In this document: in pieces, positions 11,744-23,500 of the stretch
Layout: each line of letters opens with the position of its first letter
Numbering within the stretch: position 1 is the first letter of the stretch
NCBI RefSeq assembly: GCF_037975245.1
Contig: NC_092572.1
Span: 23,046,489-23,110,488 of the forward strand
DNA from: Apostichopus japonicus
Taxonomy: Eukaryota > Echinodermata > Holothuroidea > Aspidochirotida > Stichopodidae
Reading direction: 5' to 3'
Length of the DNA: 64,000 bases
Made by a program: the position numbers and the translations under genes
Notes under the pieces: generated by a model
Seen by the model: the letters and a program-made list of their open reading frames with translations, nothing else
What the model was told of the DNA's origin: nothing
The model's database searches: none

Positions 11744-12730
11744 AAACTCACAGTACTATAAATTAGGCTAAAAACACCAGTCAAAATAAAACACAGAATA
11801 AATCACATAAACTTTGTGAGACACAAAATTTGCAGTTTTTGAATTTAACTGTAAAGATCACTCACATAACCAACAGCAGCTATAACAGTGAATTGTTTCT
11901 AGACAGGCTAAGAAGGAAATGATATACCTCCAATGTTTTATTATGGAAAGTAAAACTCATGAACCATAAAGCATTTTCCTCTGAGTAGAGAGAAGAAAAA
12001 GGGATAAAAAATGGTTAATTTTGGACATATTTTTTCTCTTCTAAACCTTTTCTTCACATTTTACATCAGATAAATCACCATCAATGCTCCATTCCTCCAT
12101 AAATAGAAATGATTCAAAATGCTTTGTAATGTCAACCCTAAACTATCAAGTGCTTTTATTGGCATATATTCTGACATGGTGTGAACTATGAGATAAACAG
12201 GACTTTGATAATACATTACCACTTTACTACAATGAAAAAAAAACAGTTACACAACAGAAGTGATCTTTCTCCTACATTAACCTGTACATAAAAACTCATT
12301 GACTTTATTTTTGGTGAACTTTAGTGTACTTTGGGTGAACTTAAGACTATTAAGGAAGAATTAAACTGTGTATTACACAGAAGTTTTAAATGAATATTTG
12401 AATATGAAGAAATATCTTGAAACTATTATGATGCTGTGCAAACATTTATGTTATCTGCCCCAAAAAGACTACGAGATTCGTTTCACTTCCATCGTTTAAT
12501 ACTTTTAGTCCAGTTGTGACAATGGTTGCCATCCACCAGAGATAGAAGCCAGAAACGTATATGTTTGATATTATAATGTGTGGTACACAGGCGTCACTTT
12601 ATGGGAAGCCTTTCAAAGATGAAGCTATCAAAAGCCTGACTAGACTTTTTTGCAGAGTTGAACAGCAAACCTAGTTTATGGAGATTTGAAAAATAAGTAG
12701 CCTAATTAATGATTTATGTTGTACATTTAA
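11744..12730. other. Gene-free stretch
   Basis: AT-rich sequence without supported coding frames or clear repeats. It ends where base composition jumps to GC-rich at the DIRS-like element. Confidence 0.4.
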
Positions 12731-15050
12731 TCAGGAGCATCGTCCCGCAAATTTCAATCTGCAGTATCGACAAACGAGGAGAGGAAGCCATTGGATCTGC
12801 CATCAACTTAGGTCGCTAAAGGGGCCGTCACGGGTCGACACCCGGTGGAGCAACCTTCTGCTTGTTTCCAGAGACCCGGATCCTTCCCATAACCTTGCCG
12901 AAACTAGAGACCCGGTCCCTTCAAGAAGGCGGAGGAAAACCTGAAAATGGAGCGCAGTCCTCCTCTTCTGAGAACTCGTCAAGCGAACGGGACTCCCATC
13001 GGAGACGGGAACGTGCATCCCGTCACCACTAAAATGAACTGCCCGAGGACCCCTTGTTGGTTCTCTTCATCGCTTTGAAGAAATTGGTCGAAGCCCTTCG
13101 CCAGGACTCTCGGGTGGACTCTGCTTGTCCGTAGGTAGTGTCTCGTCCACCATTTGAACCAACCTCACCAAATTGGGGCCTTTCTACCGTTACAGCTGCT
13201 CCTCCGATCCGGGAACCGTAAATTGATGTCCATCCCTCGGACTCTTTTGCGGACACAGGTAGCGTTCGTTCTTGCAGAAATAACGACGCTCCTCCTCGTC
13301 TCCCCCCAGGAGCCCCCTCGTGCGGGGGCATTTAGAAGTGCTGTTAGCCTCTCAGGCAGTTACCGTCTTGCTCCTCCTGGCCCGAAAGTAGAACCGTCTG
13401 GGGACGTCCTCTGGGAGGAGGACTACTAATATTTGGTCCGTTAGCTGCATGTGACCTTTGGCGTTAAGGATCATCCCGTTGTAGCTCGGTCCGCCAGATG
13501 ATCTTGGTTCAGAATTCGGGCTCTTGGGGACGAGGCACAAACTCAGCCTCCCCTTCCCTACACGTAGACGAAATGGTTTGGAATCGATATACCCACTTGG
13601 TGGACCGAGTCTGGTCAACGTACCACGTGACCTTGACAGGCTAATACGAGCTAGCCAAGAACAATACGACACCCTTATCCGCTCCCATCCTGTGCCCAGT
13701 GGGCATGGGATCGACTGATCCGACATGGACAAGCTCGCATGAGTAATGCGATGGAGGGCGCTGCGCCGGCTTGTCGTTTGGTTTCCATTTGGCCCACTAA
13801 TCCGAAGGGGACCTCAGGAGTTTTGATCGTGCGGCACGGTTTGGCCTTAAGATTTCAGCACTTCAGCTACCTATTTCGGAGAGGCTTCTTTTAACCCCCG
13901 CGCCCCTAAATTCCTCTGTGGTCAAACTAATGCCCCGAATACTGTCACTCCTCATGCGCCGTTCGAGTGACCAATTTTTACGTGTGGCTCTCCGAACGGT
14001 TTCTGTGCGTCGGCGAAACGTCTTCCAGCTGTTTGGGATTATAAGACATTGCTGCCGGCGCACTCATGGGCGCCCCTCCCCGGTTCGGACATTATTGGAT
14101 ACTCGATTACTGGATTATGCGAAAAACTAGACCCTGTTCTGGTACCGGTAGATGCCAGAGGAGGGATCATCCCTTTCGCAAAAAAAATATTCGTCGAGCC
14201 CGGACCTCCTTTTGCCGGATTCTTGGTGGGGACTGGTGAGCGCCTGTCGTTTGCGGGCGAGTGGAACAGGTTCACAGGGGACCATATGATCCTATCAATG
14301 ATCCATTAAGGTTTTCGACTGGAATTTACTTCCCGGCCACAATGAAGCCAACCTGTTCAAAGGCTTGACGTTCCCGACCGGGTCCCCATCCCTAACGGAG
14401 GGTTTGATAATGACCAACATTAACGTTTAGGAGCTGGTGGACGAGATCCATTTCGCTCTGGAGAGTGACTTGGGACCTCTTTCAGTGGTGTAGGGTCCCC
14501 ATCTCACGATCGTTAGAGGCGCCGATAGAGTGATCACTTGGTACGCAGGTCGTCTTAGCGGTCTTCATGACTTCCGGCGTCCCCGAGATTAGCATCCACC
14601 CTCAAAAACAAGTTACCCCGTTTTGTGGCTCGTATCCCGAGCTCCGGAGTGTGGGCCATGGACGCGCCGGCCTCGACTGGGAATGCTCTGATGAGGAAGG
14701 CGCTGGAGAAGGCTCGTGTACCCGGCTGTCGGATTATCCTGATCGTGCCCTTCTGGCCTCACAGTTATAGTTCCGCCCGCTGTTGGGCTTTCTGACGGAG
14801 TTTTTTCTGACGAGAATCTTCCTTCCCCTTCCCGTCCCTCCTGACCCTTCCGACCTGGAACAGGGACCACGACCACCCGGAGTCTCTCCACCTCGTTGTT
14901 TAGGTGAGTTCCTGGCTCCCAACACCGGTGTCGGTGGGAAGCTGCATAAGCAATTTGTCCAGAAGGAGTTCGCGAGTTGGCTAGACCGGCTGCACTTGGC
15001 ATGCTACGGTATAAATGTTAGTATATATTTTTGGTGAGTTGAGCGCCGTT
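12730..15050 (+). mobile_element. Degenerate DIRS-type retrotransposon, internally deleted
   Basis: A GC-rich island with sharp edges in AT-rich DNA. In the + frame ending at 14309, GERLSFAGEWNRFTGDHMIL, then SMIH, a stop, and GFRLEF matches the start of DIRS reverse transcriptases (G-R-L...W...D..VL..I..GYRLEF). Farther on (about 14650-14790), AMDAP and ARVPGCRIILIVPFWP match the conserved segment after the DIRS RNase H. Only about 320 bases separate the two, while intact elements have over 1 kb there, so most of the polymerase and RNase H is deleted. Stops and frameshifts occur throughout. The 5' half is presumably the gag region, but I see no clear motif. The tyrosine recombinase is not recognisable. 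Confidence 0.6.
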
Positions 15051-15689
15051 AGAACGGGAAAATTCAAAAGTATTTTGTCCAGAGGAAAAGTCGTTTCTTT
15101 GTAAGTAGCCCCACTAACAAAGGTGTGAAACACATTTCATTATATTTTCAAGTACATATTTAGGGAAGGAGATACTAGTAGAGTCACGTGATGTCAACTT
15201 ATTAAGTTAGTTTCGGTTAGTCTTTTAAAGCACTAGATCATGTTCGGGATTTTCATTCGAGCTGGTGAAATGATTTATATGCCATATTCGGGTCGATATA
15301 ATTGATACCACTGTCTCATTTTCGATTAGGGTTGTTCATAATACGAACATGCATTACCGCACACTTATTTCTGAATGCACTCATGTCGTTGCAAACTTTA
15401 TACGATAAATGAAAAGTAAAACTTTGTATCTCGTTTTTTACATAATATTTGTCTTGATATTTCTCCCGGGTTATTCGCTCGTAAAGACCAACTAGGAGAC
15501 AAAAATTTGTTTTGGGATTTTCCATTAATTTGGGAGTTTACATACCCATAATCAACATGTGTAAAAAATAATCTTCGAAAACCTACTATAACCCATCAAA
15601 AAACGACCACGAAAATGGACACTTTGGGTAGTCACGTGACATGAACCTCTGGAATGTCTGAAAACAGAGATTGACCCAAAGGAGCCTCT

Positions 15690-15720
15690 GGTCACCGTGT
15701 GACGTCATTGTTTGTATACC
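15690..15720 (+). repeat. Left terminal inverted repeat of the THAP element
   Basis: 31 bp, GGTCACC outermost, pairing with 17080-17110 with three mismatches. Confidence 0.7.
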
Positions 15721-16599
15721 GCGAAAATCAAACGCTGATATAGGCACTGTTTATACACAGATAGCGAACAATTGTACTGTATTTCACTTCCAATTTCGAG
15801 CGTTTGAAAAGCTGTTAGCTTAAAACAAGAACACACGAAGGTAAAAAAATAGTTTAACGACAAATTTAAGGAGAAAATTTAGTTAAATTGGTTATTTTAT
15901 TAGCAAAATTTCCACTCAAATGGAAGCATCTTTTACATAGCGGAGTGTCAATAGGTCCGTACGGTACAACATACTGTAGAATATGCAAGCAGCTTGGCGA
16001 TTCCGTAATACAATTTGATCGCAAGACACCGTGAACTCAACAGAAGAATAGACCTAAAAGAAGCCTCATGCGTGATATGTGACGGAAAATGGCTTTACTG
16101 TCAACAAATTACCAAAAAGACACTTAACATAATCGAACATCCACGAGAAGACGCTGACCCGAATCGACCAGGGTAGTATATTCATGACTAAGGTTCAGCT
16201 GAACATAGTATACTTACTCGTTTTAATATCCAAAAGTAAAAACACAGAAAAGTATCCTTTCAATAAACAAAATTTAGCAGTGAATATCCAAATCCACGTT
16301 TCTCGTTCAATCCTGGGCGAAATACTACCGTGACTCTGTGTAATTCCATAGAGTTAGGTCTAGTTGAAACAGGCCTTGACCAGTTACATCCCACAATCAC
16401 AAGACAGTCACTAACGAAATAAAACGTCCGATCGCTACATAGAACCGTTTTTATTCAACTCCTTGGACCATGCAGATGCCGGAATAAACATAACGGACAA
16501 TATAACACAATGTATCACGAACTCACGATACTGGAATACAACAAAGGAAATAAATAAATGCGATAAAATCCTAACATGACTATTTACACATGCTGTGAG

Positions 16600-17088
16600 T
16601 CAACTCACTACATATACTAACAATACTACCCTATAGGCACGGTATACACGGTCATCTCTTACAGTAAATATTATACTGTCAATTGCGTGATATAATGTTA
16701 CATGTAAGGACGTCCAGAGCTTGTTTACGAGGAGACTTAAAAGGGTCAATTTCATATTTGCAATGTCTGACACAGCTATCGACAGTAAATAATTTTCGCA
16801 GAATGAGACATTTGCAGCATACACAGAGCTAGGGTCATGCATGTGGACTGAAAAATCTTTCCGCGTGGATCTCAAAAAATTGATCCCAAGTCTGCGGTGT
16901 TTTACGTCGGTTCTTTTACTCGGAAATCTAAAAAAGCTGATGCTTTTGTTGGATGAGGTATAACTGCAACCTCCAACAACACAGAATTGTGGCATTTCGG
17001 AGGAAAAGGAGTAATATCGTTGATGTTTTTGGCAGCTCAAGTATACAACTTTACGCACTAAAAGTATTGTTGTGAGTGAGGTATACAA
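16600..17088 (-). pseudogene. THAP-domain transposase fragment
   Basis: A 162-codon frame starts at 17088. The domain start is the internal Met at 16995: MPQFCVVGGCSYTSSNKSIS, then FFRFPSK. This is the THAP pattern M-P-x-x-C-x4-C followed by S-x-x-F-x-x-F-P. The second metal pair is poorly preserved: SSVYAANVSF sits where Cys-x2-His is expected. After the finger the frame shows no catalytic region before its stop. It lies within the inverted repeats of the surrounding element and points inward from the right end, as a transposase should. Confidence 0.55.
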
Positions 17089-17110
17089 ACAGTGACGTCA
17101 CATGGTCACC
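17080..17110 (-). repeat. Right terminal inverted repeat of the THAP element
   Basis: 31 bp, partner of 15690-15720. The transposase fragment begins just inside it. Confidence 0.7.
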
Positions 17111-17599
17111 TGATGTCTTCGGAATGTTTCAGGAATGTCTGAAATAGGTTTCATAAAAAGCTGACTTTTTCCCCATTGTTCACGTATTTAACGTCCGAAA
17201 TTGGTAAAGTTAATTACAGCAATGTAATTGAAGTGAGTTAAGGATTGCATACATGCAAAATGGTGGGATTTTATGTTCATCGAAAAGTCTCCATAGTTGG
17301 TCTTTAAGGTTGCATCGACCAACAAGTCGCACTGAACATAAGGAACAGAATGGCTACTTTAACCTTAAAAACTAACGATATAATGTTCGAACATTTCTAA
17401 CGAAATGATCGATTAATCAGTCACCGACGATCGTATATGTTCTTGTATGTTAAATGTTAAATTAAATGTCAATTTCTTACAGACATCTTTGACATGGACA
17501 AGTTTTCCTGTAACCTAAAGTAAGACTAACGGTTGTAAACCGGAGCTGGTAACAGTATAATATACTTGGCATTTAAGTTTAAAACTCATTTGTTTATTT

Positions 17600-19420
17600 A
17601 GCTGCTTGAGTCTGATAACCTTCCAATGGACTTTGACTGTATTTGTTGATCGAAACTCTGGAAATGTAAATAAGACGATTTTAAAATATTCCTATGTATA
17701 CATTATCTGCTGCTTAAGATACATAAATCAACGTCAATATCTTCCAAGATAACGTTGAATTGCCCATTGTTCAAACCGAAAGTTTGCACAAGACTTTTGC
17801 ATGTGAAGTTACCATACCGTTGTTATCGCGCTTGACGGAGTTCTTCTGCTATTACGCATAAAGCCCAAGAAGCCAAACAACAGTACCTTCTCACATATTC
17901 CGATACAGGTGCCCACTTTAAGATTTACTTCTGCGTATGTCTGTTATAAGGATGCAGCTGGTGACTTTTATATGATTTTTTATTCTGAACAACATATATA
18001 TGGTATTAGCTAAACACAGATAATGAAATGAGACAGCAAGAGACAGGGACAGTTTCCTCGGAGCTTAGTTAGCAGATACACAATGATTGTATATGATATA
18101 CCTTTTTAAGGTATATCAACTAAACAATTAACCCCTTGAAAACCGCTTGTAACCCCCTACGTTCGATCTTATTCTAAATTCCTTCATTAAAGTCGCATAA
18201 TTCAACAATCTCACAGCATGTTGAACTGCCTAACGAAATAAATAATAACAAGTAATTCACAGAGCCTTTTCATTATTTAATTCTTTAAGCAATCATTTAA
18301 AAGTAACCGGTCTTGAAGTTTAATATTGAAGTAAAACTTCAAAGGTTTGAATTGAAATAATGCAGTTTGCTACTTTGTCATGATTCGTGAGGAGGTCTGT
18401 TTTAGGTACTAAACTGCATATTTTTTGCTGCATCTTACGTTGGAATAAATAATGTCACCCTTTCGATGTGATCGGACTCACTTGATGTAACGACAATCAT
18501 ATCATAAGGTTTCTCCGTATATAAAAATTTTTGATTAAATTTTAAATAAAAATTTCACAGAACTATGCCTCAAATATTATTAAATGCTTCATTAATTGGT
18601 AGAGATAAAGGATGAGAAGCCAAAGATGTTAAATCTTTATACACGTAGAATCATATGACACCGTTTTTAAGTTCATGTTGACAGGTTTGAATTTTCGGCT
18701 ATACATTTTTCGTACAGTCATCATTCATTTCATTACATTTTCTGCAAACGACCGATACATAGAACATTTAGCCTTTATAGAGAATTTTGTTTTCATCTTT
18801 TGTGAAAAAAATGAATTCGCATGGTATTGGGAGATACGGCTTTAAATAAACTGAAAATAAGTTAGCAGGCTTCGTGACTCCACTGGAGCCTTCTCCCTTT
18901 CGCTCATTTTTTATTGAAGTTTTGAGTGTAAACATCCCAGTATAATCCCTATACACGACAAAGCTTCCGCACTTTGCGCAATGGGATCTTTTTCAATTTA
19001 TGCTGCTTTTTCAACAATAATTAGCAATACTGGCATTGGTATGCTGCTGTTCGTTCTTCGGCGTTTGCAGACAAAGTGTTTTATGGCATTAATTGATAAA
19101 AGTCCAATTGCGCGGAAACGTTTGGGCGTTGGTTCAGTTAGCTGCTAGAGTTGGATAACCTTCCAATGGACTTTGATTGACTCTCTGTATCTTAAATCTG
19201 ATCATTGAGCAGCGGTGGCCATAAAAGTTTCCATAAATATTTAACTAGGCACCCACAGATAAATCAATGCCAAGTTTGTTAATGCATTGTTGAAATCTCA
19301 TTGCTCAAATCGAAAGATTGAACAAGGGTTGTTAATATCACTTTATCACACTGTACACACAATAACGTATTTCTGCTTAAAGATGATCAGTCACTTTACC
19401 TCGATACCTTTGTGAGACTA
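17600..19420 (+). repeat. Diverged direct duplication, spacing about 1.54 kb
   Basis: The block from 17601 and the block from 19141 both start GCTGCT and share GATAACCTTCCAATGGACTT, then weaker similarity over about 300 bases including ATTGTTCAAACCGAAAG / ATTGCTCAAATCGAAAG. They lie upstream of the large Ig-NACHT gene, so they may be copies of an Ig-gene 5' region left by local duplication. No coding exon is visible in either block. Confidence 0.5.
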
Positions 19421-20508
19421 TTAGGCAAACGCGTATATAACGGGCGTCTGCTTTCTTCTCTTCTGTTTAGATTGCGCAAGGTAACGTAGGAGATGATGAC
19501 ATTTGCCGAATTTTAAAACAAATTTATTTTTGATCACAATCTGCTCTCTTTCTATCCACTTTCCTTTCGCTGATATTCAATTTTACTCAATTTATTAATA
19601 GAATGGAATATAGAAACATTGTTATAAGTAAATACATACCGAAATAATGAAATGAGATCTCTTGCAGTATGAATTCACTACAAAACGGAGTGTATGTCGA
19701 TATTTGTACAAGCAATATATTGCTTACGAGGTGCTCTATCACTTTAAGTGACTCAATGATGCGTCTCTGAAAAATGTTATAGCCTGATCAGCTTATCAAT
19801 AAATCTATCATTGAACTTTGCGCTCCTTTGCAAAACTAATCACAATTCAGAACTTGACTGGGAGTAACATTGAACTACTGAAGGCTGTTGTGATAAGATG
19901 AAGCACAATTTTAAGCAGTAAGTGTTGTTTTTTATACCATATATATGAATAGTTGCTACTTAACATTGGCTTCATCTTAAGCCAAACTTACTTTGCCTCA
20001 AGTTTTAACCCTCATAATATAAATATGGTACTATCGTTCATCGTTATTTTGTATTTACGTTAGCACGCGCTGTCGCAGGTAGTAACTTGCTAGTTACAAT
20101 ATGACAATATTTCTTCAGTAAAATATTAACCTTTCACCCATAGTCTTCACAGAATCCATAAATATTCATGATAACACTTAAAAATGATTTTGAATCATAT
20201 TCACTGTTTATGTGACCTTTATTAAATTTATGTTTAGATTGGCAGTTTTCCTGCAAGCTACGGAGGAATTCAGATGACGACCAAAAACGGCTTGGCGACA
20301 GCAAAATAGAAAAGACGGTATCCTAATCTCCATAAGACAGTTCTAAGACTAACAGGACGAAATAAGCTTATTAATAAAGTTATTAATAAAGTTTACGTTT
20401 TACAAAAGCTTATAATGTATTACCCTTACTATGTAGCATATATTACTGATGACACAAGGCAACACTTTTGGAAAATTCTCACAGTAACCTGTGCTTTTCC
20501 CGTCAGGT

Positions 20509-20566
20509 ATGGAGCGTCTTGCTTTCATTCTGTTTCTTTTCCTATGGATCCCGGAAACTGTTCAAG
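20509..20566 (+). CDS. Signal-peptide exon of the Ig-NACHT gene
   Basis: ATG at 20509 gives MERLAFILFLFLWIPETVQ, a compact secretion signal, then G|GTATGT in phase 1, matching the Ig exon at 21761. Length (19 codons plus 1 base) and phase are typical of a first exon in Ig receptors. Confidence 0.75.
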
Positions 20567-23500
20567 GTATGTTTTAGTTTTGTATACTAGAATAAACAGC
20601 AAGAATATCTGACAAACCGTACCGAATGTTTACTCACAGAACAATTAAGATGTATTCCTCCATGTTATATATGGTGTAATCAAAATTTGAATACAAATTG
20701 TAAAGTCATTTGTAAAATGTAAACTTTCGAGTATTTTGAGAGCCACTTGAAAAACAGAAAGTGCTTTTTTCGATCCCAAATCGCGTATTTATTGGTTGTT
20801 ACAAGAACATTTATCATCTGAATGTATTAATTCTGTTAAGAGAGTCGTCCCATGCCGGGTTGATTTATTTTATTATTGTACAGACTTAGAGTTGTTATTT
20901 TATAAAGCCCAGTGGCATTATTTTTAGGTTTCTCCCAGCACTGTCCCGGCACGTTGGGGTTTGACAGTGAATGAGTGTAAAAGTCACACAAAAACAAATA
21001 GCAAAAATATATTCATTGGCAATTTAACTATGCCATCAGCATAAAAAGTAATAAATGGTCGTGGTTATCGACAATGAAGTGCTGGACGGCGCCCGCTGAC
21101 ACTCTCATATAAGTGGCAAACCGGGTGACAACTTTTTCCATGTCTATGCTAGTGTTTTCCTAATGTTCAATACAGCCAAGCTGGAGATCTTGAAGGCAAT
21201 GTGCCTATATGACCCTGTCACATTGGTACTAGTAGTAGTATGCTAGTACTAGACTAGTGCATTACGAATTGAAATAAGAATCGTCACAATTGGCTGATCT
21301 ATTTTATAGGCTGTGTGATGACCTAAGTGGTTAAATAGTGGGGGAGCCCCCTCTTGCCCTCCCACCCCCCCCCCCCTCTGTAATCCCGCCACCGATGTAC
21401 TGTACATTGTAGTCAATGGCTTAGTTACAGAATTAATACCCTCAATGTATTTAAAATTTAAAACCTCGCTTAAAAAAAATACCTATTTTGAAGATTCGCG
21501 TATACAGTTGACGTGCAGTATTTTATCCCATGTCATATTCTATATTCACAACTTCAGAGCACAAGAATTTTAAAAGGCCCGTTTAGTAACTTTACTCTAT
21601 GATAACGGTAACGGTGTGGGTGACAGTGGTTGTTTGGCGGTTATGATGGTGGTGCCAATGGCAATTATATTGGTGTTTTGGTTTTTTACTTTTTATTTTA
21701 TGAATGCTTTGTTTATATCGCGGGGCAAAATTTCCATGGAATAATGTTTATATTACATAGGAAGAGACCAGTGGTGGACCGGCTGCTACACCCCCCAGTA
21801 TGCTGAAATAAACCAAGAGGGGTACATAATGTGCCAATTTCCACCTAATTTCAAGGAGATATTCTGGTATGACGATGCGTCAAATGATGACTCTATACCG
21901 ATTATCACCAGCGGAAAAAATGTGACAGGCGGTGTTGGCTACGACAGTGGAGAGTATAGTTTGTTCTCCAACGGATCTTTAATCATATATAATGTTTCTA
22001 TGGATCACGACAGATCGTACAAAGTCTTATACTTCGACCAAGAGGGATTATATAATGTCTTCAGTGTTTCACTGACTGTTACGGGTAAGATAAACATAAT
22101 TGGCATACCTGAAGTGTTTTAATTATATTTCAGCTTACTGAACTAAAATCAAGTCTTCCGCCATGGTATTAACTGATTTACTATTAATTCGTCTTCATCT
22201 TTATATCTGTTAGGTTTAAAAATATTCGAGTATGAGTCGGAAGTAAGGTACTTTACAACACTGGTGGATTTATTACACAACTAAAAAAGAGAGGTTCAAT
22301 AGAATAGGAACAATAAATGATTCAGAGATTAACGACATAGACCAAACAAAATCCACCTCTACAACGCCCCAACCCCTATCAAATGCAACTCGGGTGGAAA
22401 TTTGAAAGTAAGGTGGAGCTTCCAAGAAGTATCTAAGGTAGATGACTGTTACAGTTACTTCGATATTAATATTTTTTTAGGTTAATCTGCCTCAGACGTA
22501 GTCTGCCTGTTGGAAATCAGGTGTTATTTTCAATGATTTACACATGCTACCTGGTTTAGTAGTAACTTGTTGTAGCTGTGCCTATTCCGACTTACACAAA
22601 GTGCAAAATGTGTTGCTAGCATTTTCGCTTACCAGGGCACATTTTACACAATGTTAATCCTAAACACTTTCATGACTTTTATAGCCTACTTTCATGGGCT
22701 TTCGCCCTTTCCCGCTCCTCCTGGAAAATAGTACACAAAAAAGGAAGGAATATCTCAACATGCTATAAATAACTTCCATTGGCTCCGTTACCTGGACCCT
22801 ACTAGGCTTTCCAATACATACCAATCAAAAGTTCTCTCAAATGTACTTTTCTGCTTAAATTATTCTGAAAAGTGACATTTTTCAGCTTAATTCATCACAC
22901 CCAACCCCATCCCCCACCAGGGCTGGACTGCCCCCCTCTCTCTGACATGTATTGTCGTGCTTTAATCGCGAAGTCTCTGAACGCTACAGCTGCAGGGGGT
23001 AACGCCTCCTGACACAGTTATGGTTCTGTTATGTGAATTAGATAAATTTTTCTTTCTGATATATATTTATCTGCTTCAATCTATCTAGCAGAGGCCATGA
23101 ACAATATGAAAATGCTGCAGCCTTGTACTCAAAGCCAATCAAAGTGTACACAACCCAACATTATTCCCATGCGTATAAGTATACAGATGCAATTATAGCA
23201 ATGGTCACTTTGATCGCTTAATATTCGAAACCGTGCTCGGCCAGTCTCTGCAGTCTCAAAAGAGCTAGTCGTCCCAAAATTGATCTTTTTTATGTTAACC
23301 TCTTGAAAGATGATCTTCCCATGTTGCATGATTGTAAGTGGCTCCACCTGCCAAATTTACGTGATAATAACCAAATCAGATACCAATCGACGAAATGACT
23401 AAAGAGGGTACCATACCGATCTAAATTCAGGAGAAAGAACCCCAGACAGTGACGTGAAAAGTACTGTAAAAAATGAAAAAAATTATTAGATCCTCTGCCG

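Larger units (their letters stand above)
15690..17110 (-). mobile_element. THAP-domain DNA transposon with 31-bp terminal inverted repeats
   Basis: The left end 15690-15720 and the reverse complement of 17080-17110 match at 28 of 31 bases (both contain GTGACGTCA and TTTGTATACC). Similarity stops outside these limits. Inside, a minus-strand frame carries a THAP-like zinc finger close to the right end. At 1.42 kb with many stops this is a defective copy. A THAP finger at the transposase N-terminus is known in P-element and Kolobok types; which one is not decided because I could not find a clear target-site duplication. Confidence 0.65.

Noticed and set aside
13352-13732. 126-codon minus-strand ORF in the GC-rich island
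   Set aside because: The recognisable DIRS motifs are on +; this is an antisense frame in GC-rich DNA without a family motif.
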